DNA from: Gammaproteobacteria bacterium
GTDB lineage: Bacteria > Pseudomonadota > Gammaproteobacteria > SZUA-229
Direction of reading: 5' to 3'
Length of the DNA: 38,081 nt
NCBI GenBank assembly: GCA_029882215.1
Contig: JAOULC010000030.1
Location: 1 to 38,081 of the forward strand
Each line of letters opens with the position of its first letter. Position 1 is the stretch's first letter. The position numbers and the translations under genes are program-made. Shown piece by piece: positions 8,263 to 16,735 of this stretch. The notes under the pieces are model-generated. The model was not told where the DNA came from and did not search any database. It saw nothing but the letters and a program-made list of their open reading frames with translations.

Positions 8263-10747
8263 ACACTTCCTGCTTGCTGCGCGTTTATTAGTCAGAGACT
8301 GGCGCGCCGGTGAACTAAAAGTTTTATTACTGGCCTTGCTGATTGCGGTTGCCAGTGTGACTTCAACTGGACTGTTTACACAGCGTATTAACCGCGGAAT
8401 GAACGATCAGGCCGGTCAGTTTTTAGGTGCGGATTTATTATTAAAGAGTCCGCAGCTGACGGATCAGTCAGTTATCAATTACGCGCAGAGAGCCGGTCTC
8501 GGTATCACCAAGAGCATCAGCTTCTCCAGCGTGATTGTGGCGCACGATGAATTTCAGCTCACACATATCAAGGCCGTTGACCAGCATTATCCGTTATTGA
8601 GTCAGATAAAAATATCCGCGCAGCTATACGGTGATGAACGCCCGGTTAATTACGGACCGGCTGCCGGTGAAGTCTGGCTTGCGCCGCGGCTGTTTAGTTT
8701 ATTGAATTTAAAAATCGGCGATAAAATTGAATTAGGTGAAACCGAATTGCAGGTCGCAGCTGTTTTAAAACACGATCCGGGGCAGGCCAGTAGTTTTGTC
8801 ACGATCGCGCCACACCTGCTAATGAATATTCAGGATGTGGCCAAAACAGCGGTGATTCAGCCGGGCAGCCGGGTAACCTATTTAACCGGTTTTGCCGGCG
8901 AATTAAAGGCAAGAAAACAATTTGAGAAGTGGCTGGCACCAAGGCTTTCAGGCAGCCAGAGATTGGTCGGTGGTACTGAAGGCTCACAGGCCGTTAACTC
9001 GGCAATGGATAAAGCCGGGCAATATTTATCACTGGCGTCGATGCTGAGTGTAATGCTATCGGGTATTGCGATTGCAATGACGGCTAATCGTTACGGTCAG
9101 CGACATTTTGATCAGGCTGCACTGATGCGATGTATGGGGGCATCGCAAAAAACCATTATCCGGATCTTTAGTATGCAGCTATTTATATTAGGAGTCATCG
9201 GCAGTTTGCTGGGCTGTCTGGCGGGATACCTTACGCAGCAAGGGCTGATGATCCTACTCAAAGACCTGCTGGTGACTGAGTTACCCGGCGCCGGTGTTTA
9301 TCCGTTAATCAGCGGTTTTGTTGCCGGTTTTGTGACCTTAAGCGGCTTTAGTCTGCCGGCGTTGTTAAGACTCAAATCGGTATCGCCTTTGAGAGTGTTG
9401 CGTAATGATATTGCACCGTTAACGATTAGCTCATGGTTTGTTTACGGGCTGGCTGTCTGCAGTATGGTAGTACTGATGTGGTGGCAGTCAGGCCAGCTGA
9501 AATTAACACTGCTGGTACTAGCCGGTGTAATGGTCAGTGTTACCATGCTGTTTATTTTATCTCTATTGCTGATTTATCTTAGCCGGCTGATATTACCAGG
9601 GTTGAGCGGGCCATGGAAAACAGGCTTGCTACAAATTGTAAGAAACCAGAAAAGCAATCAGTTACAGATGCTGGCATTTGGTTTGTCACTAATGATACTG
9701 ATGATTATTTTTTTAATAAGAACCGATTTAATTCATCGCTGGCAGGACCAGCTGCCGGATAAAGCGCCTAACCATTTTGTCATTAATATTCAGAACGATG
9801 AAGTAAAAGCGGTACAGCAGTTTTTTGCCGAGCACGGCATTGCAACAGAAGGTTTGTATCCGATGGTTCGTGGCCGGATTGTTAAAATTAATAATAAAGA
9901 TATACTGGATGTGGCGGAAGATAAAACAAAACTGGATGAGTCGCTCAAACGCGAGCTTAATCTTTCATGGTCAAAACAGATACAGGCCAATAATAAGTTA
10001 CTTGAAGGGCAGTGGTGGAGTGCAGCGGATGACGGTAAGGCCGTTATTTCAATTGAAAAAGGACTGGCCAGGCGCTTGCAGGTAGATATAGGTGATGATC
10101 TGGCTTTCCGTATTGCCGACCAGCATATTTCAGCGACGATAAAAAGTATTCGTTCGGTGCAGTGGGATTCATTTCAGCCGAATTTTTATATTATTTTTCC
10201 TGAAAATGTTATTAATGAATTTCCGCTCAGCTATATCAGCAGTTTTTATCTGGAACCTGCAAAAAAGAAAACACTGAATCAGTTGATAAAGAATTTTCCA
10301 ACGCTAACCGTGCTTGAAATTGATGTGATTATGCAGCAGGTTAAGTCCATTATGTCGCAGGTCACTACGGCTGTTGAATACGTTATGTTATTTGTACTGT
10401 TTGCCGGCATGATGGTGCTGGTTGCTGCCATGCAATCAGGCATGGACGAACGCATGAATGCAGCCGTTGTGATGAGAACGCTAGGCGCGAAAAAGGCTTT
10501 TCTAAGGCGCAGTCAGTTTGCTGAATTTAGTTTGCTGGGGTTGTTTGCCGGTGTGCTGGCGGTATCCGGCACGGAAATTATTGCCTATCTGCTTTACAGC
10601 AAAGTGTTTGAATTATATTTTGAACTGCATCTGTCATTATGGATTTACGGGCCGTTATTATCAGTATGTCTGATCCTGATAATCAGCGGTTTTTATATGA
10701 ACAAAGTGATAAAACAGTCACCGGTAAAAGCCCTGAGGTATGCTTAA
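8255..10747 (+). CDS. ybbP: FtsX-like ABC transporter permease, YbbP type
   Basis: 830 residues, near the usual length for YbbP. An N-terminal membrane helix (VLLLALLIAVASVTSTGLFT, about residues 24-43) is followed by a large periplasmic domain. A cluster of membrane helices spans about 255-470, starting SLASMLSVMLSGIAIAMT and continuing with the FtsX-typical AALMRCMGAS loop. A second periplasmic domain (about 500-690) precedes the final FtsX domain, containing VMLFVLFAGMMVLVAAMQSG, VVMRTLGAKKAFLRRSQFAE and the ending SPVKALRYA. The duplicated FtsX layout with ALMR(C)MGA and VMRTLGA motifs marks this permease type. Coupled to ybbA. Confidence 0.92.
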   Translation: MTKHFLLAARLLVRDWRAGELKVLLLALLIAVASVTSTGLFTQRINRGMNDQAGQFLGADLLLKSPQLTDQSVINYAQRAGLGITKSISFSSVIVAHDEFQLTHIKAVDQHYPLLSQIKISAQLYGDERPVNYGPAAGEVWLAPRLFSLLNLKIGDKIELGETELQVAAVLKHDPGQASSFVTIAPHLLMNIQDVAKTAVIQPGSRVTYLTGFAGELKARKQFEKWLAPRLSGSQRLVGGTEGSQAVNSAMDKAGQYLSLASMLSVMLSGIAIAMTANRYGQRHFDQAALMRCMGASQKTIIRIFSMQLFILGVIGSLLGCLAGYLTQQGLMILLKDLLVTELPGAGVYPLISGFVAGFVTLSGFSLPALLRLKSVSPLRVLRNDIAPLTISSWFVYGLAVCSMVVLMWWQSGQLKLTLLVLAGVMVSVTMLFILSLLLIYLSRLILPGLSGPWKTGLLQIVRNQKSNQLQMLAFGLSLMILMIIFLIRTDLIHRWQDQLPDKAPNHFVINIQNDEVKAVQQFFAEHGIATEGLYPMVRGRIVKINNKDILDVAEDKTKLDESLKRELNLSWSKQIQANNKLLEGQWWSAADDGKAVISIEKGLARRLQVDIGDDLAFRIADQHISATIKSIRSVQWDSFQPNFYIIFPENVINEFPLSYISSFYLEPAKKKTLNQLIKNFPTLTVLEIDVIMQQVKSIMSQVTTAVEYVMLFVLFAGMMVLVAAMQSGMDERMNAAVVMRTLGAKKAFLRRSQFAEFSLLGLFAGVLAVSGTEIIAYLLYSKVFELYFELHLSLWIYGPLLSVCLILIISGFYMNKVIKQSPVKALRYA

Positions 10748-10782
10748 AGTATTTCAAATGAGGCTAAAAGGAGTGCGCTGAT

Positions 10783-11265
10783 TTGAAAGAGATAGCTGAA
10801 GTTTTACTGCTGATACTGGTAGCCAATGGCTCGCCAGTTATCGTGAGTTTTTTATTTTCGCACAGATTGTCTTTGCCTGTTGATTTTGGTTTGAAACTAA
10901 AAGATCAGCAGTATTTATTTGGTAAAACTAAAACCTGGCGCGGATTAATCATGTCGCTTGCTCTGACAGCGTCAGTTTCTGTGCTGCTCGATGGTGAGTA
11001 TTATATTGGTCTGCTTATTTCGCTGCTGGCAATGACTGGTGATTTGTTTTCAAGCTTTATTAAACGGCGGTTAAAAAAAGCTTCCAGCTCAGAAATGCTG
11101 TTACTTGATCAGCTGCCTGAATCCGTGTTGCCTGCTGTCATGATGATGTCAGTCATTCCGCTGAACTTGACACAGGTCATAGCAATCGTCATTGCGTTTT
11201 ATATTATTGAACGTATGGTGTCAAAAATGCTGTTTAAGATTGGCATTAGGAAACGCCCCTACTAG
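10783..11265 (+). CDS. CarS-like (CDP-archaeol synthase / CdsA-related) membrane protein
   Basis: 160 residues starting at TTG (10783), justified by AAAAGGAG nine bases upstream; no ATG is suitably placed. About five hydrophobic helices. The sequence carries family features of CarS/DUF46: an early VANGSPVIVSF, then LPVDFGLKLKDQ and LFGKTKTWRG, the LLAMTGDLFSSFIKRRLK loop and LLLDQLPES. CarS and CdsA load CTP onto phosphatidic-acid-like lipids to give CDP-activated lipids in the inner membrane. Ten bases separate it from a CDP-alcohol phosphatidyltransferase, the enzyme class that uses such products. The true substrate is unknown; in a bacterium it is probably a diacylglycerol lipid, not archaeol. 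Confidence 0.78.
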   Translation: MKEIAEVLLLILVANGSPVIVSFLFSHRLSLPVDFGLKLKDQQYLFGKTKTWRGLIMSLALTASVSVLLDGEYYIGLLISLLAMTGDLFSSFIKRRLKKASSSEMLLLDQLPESVLPAVMMMSVIPLNLTQVIAIVIAFYIIERMVSKMLFKIGIRKRPY

Positions 11266-11275
11266 GTATTATCCA

Positions 11276-11845
11276 ATGATCAATAAAAAAGATTTTTTTA
11301 ATCCGCCTAACATTGTCAGTATAGTACGGGTATTTATGGCGCCTGTGTTATTGTTGCTGGCCTATCATCACAGCGTGACAGCCTATTTTATCGTTCTGGT
11401 TTTTACATTGTTTACGGATGTGCTTGATGGTTTTCTGGCCCGGCATTTAAACATGATCACAGAGCTGGGTTCACATCTGGACAGCTGGGGTGATTTTATT
11501 ATCTACACAACACTGGCTATTTCTGCCTGGTGGATGTGGCCGGATATGATACAGGAAGAAATGTTATATGTTGTGCTGATCATACTAAGCTTTGTTGTAC
11601 CGGTCATCGTTGGTTTGATAAAGTTTCGTACACTCACCAGCTATCATACCTGGTCGGTTAAACTGGCGGTGTTTCTTACATTAATATCCTACATTGCTGT
11701 TTTCACCGGCTGGTTGCGCTGGCCCATTTATATGGCAGCGGCTGTTTCCGTCATTGCTGCCATTGAAGAAGTAGCAATAACGCTGATAATGAAGCATGAG
11801 CATGCCGATGTCAGATCATTTATACATGCGTTACATTATAAATAA
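11276..11845 (+). CDS. CDP-alcohol phosphatidyltransferase family protein
   Basis: 189 residues from the ATG at 11276; the open frame extends further upstream but that part overlaps the carS-like gene. The class signature Asp-Gly-x2-Ala-Arg-x8-Gly-x3-Asp-x3-Asp is perfect: DGFLAR, then Gly eight residues on, then Asp and Asp in GSHLDSWGDF. Six hydrophobic helices. The N-terminal NPPNIVSIVRVFMAPVLLLL is typical. The enzyme joins a CDP-lipid to an alcohol acceptor (glycerol-3-phosphate, serine, inositol phosphate or similar), displacing CMP. The neighbouring CarS-like gene makes a two-gene lipid-head-group module likely; the acceptor cannot be inferred. Confidence 0.88.
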   Translation: MINKKDFFNPPNIVSIVRVFMAPVLLLLAYHHSVTAYFIVLVFTLFTDVLDGFLARHLNMITELGSHLDSWGDFIIYTTLAISAWWMWPDMIQEEMLYVVLIILSFVVPVIVGLIKFRTLTSYHTWSVKLAVFLTLISYIAVFTGWLRWPIYMAAAVSVIAAIEEVAITLIMKHEHADVRSFIHALHYK

Positions 11846-12069
11846 GCAGGCTATTGTTTTTCTACAAGCTTATTGGACAGTGACAGAGTAAGTTACTATA
11901 TTGCCTGCTAATGTCGTAACGACGGCGTGAGCAAAGACTATTTATCATATTGTTACTGTCACAACTGCCTTGTCGGACTACTACGGCTGAATTAATCCCT
12001 AAATTAGATAGATAAAGCTGCGCTATCGCAGTAAAATTTCTGCTGTTTTATTCATTCACAGAGTCTCTG
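11846..12069. other. Intergenic leader of the MscK-like gene
   Basis: 224 bases with no convincing gene. Direct reading shows a 6-bp inverted pair GCAGGC (11846-11851) / GCCTGC (11903-11908) too far apart to be a standard terminator, and a short CTGCG-CTAT-CGCAG hairpin about 40 bases before the next start. Nothing here can be assigned with confidence. Confidence 0.4.
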
Positions 12070-14352
12070 ATGCGCTTTCTACTTGTACTGATATTGCTAC
12101 TGACATCTAACCTTGCTCTGGCTGAAGACAGTCTTAAAGAGACCGGGGCTGCAGTTCTCAAGATTGAGAAAGACCTGAAGAAGAGAAAGCTCGATGAAAA
12201 AGAGGTGAAGAGCTGGAGTGTTGTCCTCTCCGATGCTAAACAAAAAGCACTGAAGTGCATCGAAGAAAAGACCCTGCAAACCAGTAAAATCAGTGATGAT
12301 ATTAAGTCACTGGGCGAAGCCGTAAAGGGCGAGCCGCGTGATGTAGTCATCAAACGTGGTGAGTTAATGAAGGAAAATTCCGCTGTTGAGCAGGAATTAT
12401 CCAAGTGCCGGTTATTACTGCTGCAGAGTGAAGGCTTACAGGCTGAGGTAAATTTAAAGTATAAACAAATAGCTGCTGCACGTCTGTTTGCGCGTGAACT
12501 GACGGTAGTCGATATTTTACAGAAGAATTTCGATCAGCCAACGATATGGTTTGATGCAAGCCGGGAATTTATTAGTACCAATAGCGGGCTTTCGCTTTTC
12601 TCACTGGCTGATGCGGTATTTTTTGCTGTATTTGCTATCGGCCTTTACTGGTTCGCACTGACGGTCAGAGAAAACATATTCAGCAGTCTTACGCGTGTTC
12701 AATACATAAAAAGTTTTTCACATAAGTTTAACCGGGCAGTATTGTCGAGTTTTGGTCACTTTTTGCCACATCTTTCGGTGAGTATACTGGCATCGATTTT
12801 TGCCTATATTGTAACCAGTCAGATTACCCCGGTGCCGTTTGTCAGTATGCTGGCATATGGACTGCCCTTTTATTTTCTCTTACTGGCAGTCATCCATGTG
12901 CTGTTTTCACCCTGCAAGCCGGCAACCCATATTTTCAAACTGCCGGGTCATCTGGTTGGGCCACTGGCTACAAATCTGAAAGTGTTATTAACACTGATTT
13001 TTATCGGTTATCTGTTTTTTGGCACCATCGTCGCAAAAAGCCTGCCCGAGAATATCCTGTTATTTGGCCGCGAAGTCTACTCTGTTTTATACATAGCGGG
13101 CATTTTCTGGTTAGTAAAATTACTTGCAAGCCTGCCACGCTTCAAATCCAGGTTCTGGCTCAGGATGACAATATACGTTGTCCTTATTTCTATTCTTATA
13201 CTGGAGCTTGCAGGTTTCAGAAATCTGTCTGTGCAGGCTTTAAGAGTGTTATTCGGTACCAGCATCATGCTGGGTGTCTTCGTGCTGGTGCAGATGCTGT
13301 TCAAGGATATGTTCTATGGTTTAAAACATGGCACTCAGGCCTGGCATCGTTCGATCAGAAGAATGCTGGGCTTACACGGGCAGGAACATTTCCCCGGTAT
13401 TTTATGGATGCAGGTTATTGCCAGTATTGTCCTCTGGCTCAGTGTCGGCTACGTGGTTCTGCGCATCTGGGGTTTATCGGATACTGCTATTAACGAAGTT
13501 CAGCATTATGTGATTGACGGTTTTACAGTCGGCTCATTAAAAATATCCCCCTCCAGAATCATTATTGCGATGGCCGGGCTGGCGTTGTTGTTATCGTTTA
13601 GTGGCTGGTTTAAAAATCATTTAGAAAAAAGGTGGTTGCCGGAAACACGAATTGAGCGGGGTTCACGCGAGGCGATTGTTTCAATCAGTGGCTATACCGG
13701 TGTCATACTTTCAGTTTTAGTTTCACTGGGTATCGCCGGTGTTGATTTTTCAAACCTGGCTATTATTGCCGGTGCTTTATCTTTAGGTATTGGTTTTGGT
13801 TTACAGAACATCGTTAACAATTTTGTTTCCGGCATTATTCTTTTGCTGGAACGCCCTGTTAAAACCGGCGACTGGATTGTGGTGGGTAGTACCGAAGGCT
13901 ATGTTAAAAAAATTCGTATTCGTTCAACCCAGATACAGACTTTTGACAGAGCTGATGTGATTGTGCCTAACTCTGAATTAATTTCAGGGCAGGTAACAAA
14001 CTGGATGCTGCAGGATACTAAAGGCCGTGCAAAAGTACCTGTTGGTGTGGCCTATGGTACCGATACGCAGTTGGTCAAAGACATACTGCTGGCGATTGCA
14101 CAGGAGCATCCCGAGGTCATAAAAAGTGACCCGACGCGGGAGCCGCAGGTATACTTTATCGCCTTCGGTGAAAGTTCTCTGGATTTTGAACTGCGCTGCC
14201 ATATACAAAATATTGATAAGAGAATGTCAGTGATCAGCGATATTAATTTTGCTGTTGAAAAAGCCTTCAGGGATAACAATATCGAGGTTCCATATCCGCA
14301 TCGTGAAGTGTTTGTACACCATAGCGATAGCAGAGCAAAGGCGAATGACTGA
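12070..14352 (+). CDS. Large MscS-family mechanosensitive channel (MscK/KefA-like)
   Basis: 760 residues. A signal peptide (MRFLLVLILLLTSNLALA) precedes a charged helical periplasmic domain with coiled-coil character (about 20-165). About ten membrane helices follow (170-560). The conserved MscS core is IAGALSLGIGFGLQNIVNNF then VSGIILLLERPVKTGDWIVVG (about 565-605). The C-terminal cytoplasmic domain ends in the usual NIEVPYPHREVFVHH. Full-length E. coli MscK is about 1,100 residues, so this is a shorter variant with a reduced periplasmic part. It is the second MscS-type gene in the window, unrelated in position to the one at 1397-2737. Monocistronic, with a nested inverted repeat just after the stop. 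Confidence 0.88.
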   Translation: MRFLLVLILLLTSNLALAEDSLKETGAAVLKIEKDLKKRKLDEKEVKSWSVVLSDAKQKALKCIEEKTLQTSKISDDIKSLGEAVKGEPRDVVIKRGELMKENSAVEQELSKCRLLLLQSEGLQAEVNLKYKQIAAARLFARELTVVDILQKNFDQPTIWFDASREFISTNSGLSLFSLADAVFFAVFAIGLYWFALTVRENIFSSLTRVQYIKSFSHKFNRAVLSSFGHFLPHLSVSILASIFAYIVTSQITPVPFVSMLAYGLPFYFLLLAVIHVLFSPCKPATHIFKLPGHLVGPLATNLKVLLTLIFIGYLFFGTIVAKSLPENILLFGREVYSVLYIAGIFWLVKLLASLPRFKSRFWLRMTIYVVLISILILELAGFRNLSVQALRVLFGTSIMLGVFVLVQMLFKDMFYGLKHGTQAWHRSIRRMLGLHGQEHFPGILWMQVIASIVLWLSVGYVVLRIWGLSDTAINEVQHYVIDGFTVGSLKISPSRIIIAMAGLALLLSFSGWFKNHLEKRWLPETRIERGSREAIVSISGYTGVILSVLVSLGIAGVDFSNLAIIAGALSLGIGFGLQNIVNNFVSGIILLLERPVKTGDWIVVGSTEGYVKKIRIRSTQIQTFDRADVIVPNSELISGQVTNWMLQDTKGRAKVPVGVAYGTDTQLVKDILLAIAQEHPEVIKSDPTREPQVYFIAFGESSLDFELRCHIQNIDKRMSVISDINFAVEKAFRDNNIEVPYPHREVFVHHSDSRAKAND

Positions 14353-14354
14353 TG

Positions 14355-14409
14355 GTATTGCTTAAAGGACTGACTAGCTGTGCCGGATTGTCAGAGCTGA
14401 AAGCAATAC
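14355..14409. terminator. Nested inverted repeat between convergent genes
   Basis: Arms GTATTGCTT (14355-14363) and AAGCAATAC (14401-14409) are perfect complements and enclose a second pair, CTGAC (14370-14374) / GTCAG (14390-14394). It fills the gap between the mscK-like stop and the stop of the convergent thioredoxin-like gene, so a bidirectional 3'-end hairpin is the natural reading. There is no T-run, so a simple Rho-independent terminator is not established. Confidence 0.5.
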
Positions 14410-14670
14410 TTAAGCACTTTCACTTTCGCAGGCCTGCTCAATAAATTCAATAATTTCACTTTTCTTAGGTATTACCCAGGAACGTATGTCATCGCCGATG
14501 ACAATGGCAGGGAAAATCTTGATACCGGCCTTGTTGAAGCGACTAAAATCCTTTAACAAATCTATGTATTCAATGTCTAGTTCAGGGTGTTTGAGATTGA
14601 GTTCTTTCAGTACTCTTGAAATATAGAGGCAGCGAGGGCAGATAGCTGTCATGTAAACTTCTATTTTCAC
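14410..14670 (-). CDS. Small thioredoxin/glutaredoxin-like protein
   Basis: 86 residues, starting at GTG (14670) with AAAAAGGAC upstream; the next ATG is at 14652. The thioredoxin-fold beginning IEVYMTAICPRCLYISRVLK carries a Cys-Pro-Arg-Cys active site (residues about 11-14), followed by helix and the cis-Pro region IKIFPAIVIGDD. The size is that of a glutaredoxin-like domain with no signal peptide, so a cytoplasmic thiol-disulfide role is likely. CPRC is an unusual active-site dipeptide (thioredoxin CGPC, glutaredoxin CPYC). Partner unknown. Confidence 0.8.
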   Translation of the reverse strand: MKIEVYMTAICPRCLYISRVLKELNLKHPELDIEYIDLLKDFSRFNKAGIKIFPAIVIGDDIRSWVIPKKSEIIEFIEQACESESA

Positions 14671-14992
14671 TATAAAGTCCTTTTTTGTTAGCGTGTTATT
14701 GTGCGAGGCTGGTCAATAGCCTGATGACTGATACTAGCACTGCATGCTTTTTATTGTAAATGTTTCATACTGAATGTTGCCATCAGGCTGATATGCATTT
14801 ATCGCCAGTGAAAATACATTTTAGCCGTTTCTTTTCAAACCAGAATGCATATATCAGCCACTCAGCGTTTTTGAAGTGCGTGTGTTTATCTATATTGCTA
14901 CGGTCTAGCATTTTTAGTTTTAGCTGAGAACAGATTTTTCCTGTCTGCCTGATGTATAATTATTTACTAATAAAGATTTAACGGAGTGTTGC
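14671..14992. promoter_or_regulatory. Divergent intergenic region with a candidate promoter
   Basis: 322 bases between divergent genes, no ORF of note. The only firm element is a perfect TATAAT at 14955-14960, about 33 bases before the start at 14993, a suitable sigma-70 -10 box for that gene. No good -35 hexamer lies 16-18 bases before it. The rest is AT-rich, without a convincing RNA gene or long repeat. Confidence 0.45.
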
Positions 14993-15361
14993 ATGAACCA
15001 TAAGTTAACGGTGTACATTAATAATGAGTCGATTGTTGAGTATGACCGTAATAAGCGCTTGCCCGGTAAGCAACGCGAATACCTCGACAAAATGGATTCA
15101 GATATGGATGGCGGCTTTAAACTGGGTGATGAACAGATCGACAATCCGGATAATAAAGCCCGCGCCAAATTTGTGGCAATGACGCTGATTCACTCCATCG
15201 AAGCCAATAATGAGCAGATGATTGTTGCCACCTGTGCATATCTGGCCAGCAGAGAGCCGGGTTTAACGGAAGTGCGGGCGACGGCCGAAGGTGAGAACAT
15301 GATGATGGATCTGATTTATGATCAGGGTGCAGAAGTCGCGTTTTCCAGAACCTTAAATTAA
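14993..15361 (+). CDS. Conserved-looking hypothetical protein
   Basis: 122 residues; ACGGAG lies before the ATG. Soluble, no signal peptide or membrane segment. The first 60 residues are rich in Asp/Asn/Lys and include a stretch reading DKMDSDMDGGFKLGDEQIDN, with EF-hand-like spacing of acidic residues but no complete EF-hand. The C-terminal half (about 55-120) looks like a helical bundle (KFVAMTLIHSIEANNEQMIV, then CAYLASREPGLTEV). I do not recognise the family. It has its own candidate -10 box and is convergent with ispG, so no function can be drawn from context. Confidence 0.75.
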   Translation: MNHKLTVYINNESIVEYDRNKRLPGKQREYLDKMDSDMDGGFKLGDEQIDNPDNKARAKFVAMTLIHSIEANNEQMIVATCAYLASREPGLTEVRATAEGENMMMDLIYDQGAEVAFSRTLN

Positions 15362-15413
15362 AGAGTCGCCATGCCAGGGTACGGGCCGCTGCTCTCAGGC
15401 AGTGGCTGGTGCT

Positions 15414-16646
15414 CTATACCTTGCGGTATGTTCTTTCGACATAGGCATCGACCATCTGCTGGAACTCTTCACTGATATTGTCACCCTTTAGTGTCACCGT
15501 TTTTACCCCATCCTCATACACCGGTGCCACCGGCTTCTCACCGTTGCCGGGCAGGCTGATACCGATATTGGCATGTTTGCTTTCACCGGGGCCGTTGACA
15601 ACGCAGCCCATGACGGCAACAGACATGTGCTCGACACCGTGGTATTTTTCACTCCATGTGGGCATGGCCTGACGGACATAATTTTGAATATTTTCTGCCA
15701 GTGACTGAAAGTATGTGCTGGTGGTGCGGCCGCAGCCCGGGCAGGCTGTGACCAGCGGCACAAAGGCTCTGAGACCTAAGGTCTGTAGTATTTCCTGGCC
15801 GACGATGACTTCTTTTTCACGGGCTGCACCGGGTTCCGGTGTCAGTGAAATGCGTATGGTATCGCCAATGCCATCCTGTAATAAGATGCTCAGTGCCGCG
15901 GTCGAGGCAACAATGCCTTTTGAGCCCATTCCGGCTTCCGTTAAGCCAAGGTGTAAAGCGTACTGGCAGCGGCTGGCCATGGCCCGATAAACAATGATCA
16001 GATCTTGTACCGCACTCATTTTGCAGGACAGAATAATTTTATTGGCAGCTAGCCCCAGTTCTTCGGCTTTTTCTGCACTTTCCAAAGCAGAACGAATAAC
16101 GGTTTCAAACATCACGTCTTTCGGATCGGCCGGCTCAGCCTGCAGCGCGTTCTCATCCATTAATCTGGCCAGTAATTCCTGGTCCATACTGCCCCAGTTG
16201 ACCCCAATGCGAACAGCCTTGTCGTATTTGATGGCGAATTCGATCATGGTCGCAAATTGCTCGTCACGTTTTTTACCTCGGCCGACATTGCCGGGGTTAA
16301 TGCGGTACTTTGATAGGGCCTGAGCACATTCAGGGTGTTGCGTTAGCAGCTTGTGACCATTGAAGTGAAAGTCGCCAATTAATGGCACATTGCAGCCCAT
16401 CGCATCCAGTTGTTTACGAATTTCTGGTACAGCGGCGGCGGCATCGGAGGTATTGACGGTCAGACGTACCATTTCCGAGCCGGCTTCAGCCAGCGTTAAT
16501 ATCTGCTTTACCGTCGATGCTATATCGGCCGTATCGGTATTGGTCATAGACTGAATAACAATAGGGGCATCGCCACCAACTGTGATGTGGTCTACTTTGA
16601 CGCTGTGGCATTTGCGGCGTGTTTGGTACGGGTGATCGAATTTCAT
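15414..16646 (-). CDS. ispG: 4-hydroxy-3-methylbut-2-en-1-yl diphosphate synthase
   Basis: About 410 residues. It is the penultimate step of the MEP isoprenoid pathway, reducing MEcPP to HMBPP with a 4Fe-4S cluster. TIM-barrel signatures are [26 protein letters not shown] and [18 protein letters not shown]. The cluster cysteines are in TACPGCGRT and [18 protein letters not shown]. The start is uncertain: a GTG at 16670 would add eight residues but has no ribosome-binding site, so the ATG at 16646 is preferred. The [11 protein letters not shown] type with the KRDEQF insert is, to my knowledge, the form common in alpha- and betaproteobacteria, unlike the shorter enterobacterial form. In E. coli and many relatives ispG sits near hisS and rodZ; here it does not. 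Confidence 0.95.
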   Translation of the reverse strand: MKFDHPYQTRRKCHSVKVDHITVGGDAPIVIQSMTNTDTADIASTVKQILTLAEAGSEMVRLTVNTSDAAAAVPEIRKQLDAMGCNVPLIGDFHFNGHKLLTQHPECAQALSKYRINPGNVGRGKKRDEQFATMIEFAIKYDKAVRIGVNWGSMDQELLARLMDENALQAEPADPKDVMFETVIRSALESAEKAEELGLAANKIILSCKMSAVQDLIIVYRAMASRCQYALHLGLTEAGMGSKGIVASTAALSILLQDGIGDTIRISLTPEPGAAREKEVIVGQEILQTLGLRAFVPLVTACPGCGRTTSTYFQSLAENIQNYVRQAMPTWSEKYHGVEHMSVAVMGCVVNGPGESKHANIGISLPGNGEKPVAPVYEDGVKTVTLKGDNISEEFQQMVDAYVERTYRKV

Positions 16647-16735
16647 TTTGTTTAACTCAGGTGAATTCACTGATTGATTAAAAGCCAGTGTATGATACCA
16701 CTATCATTCATTTTACGTTAGAGAACTATCTGAGT

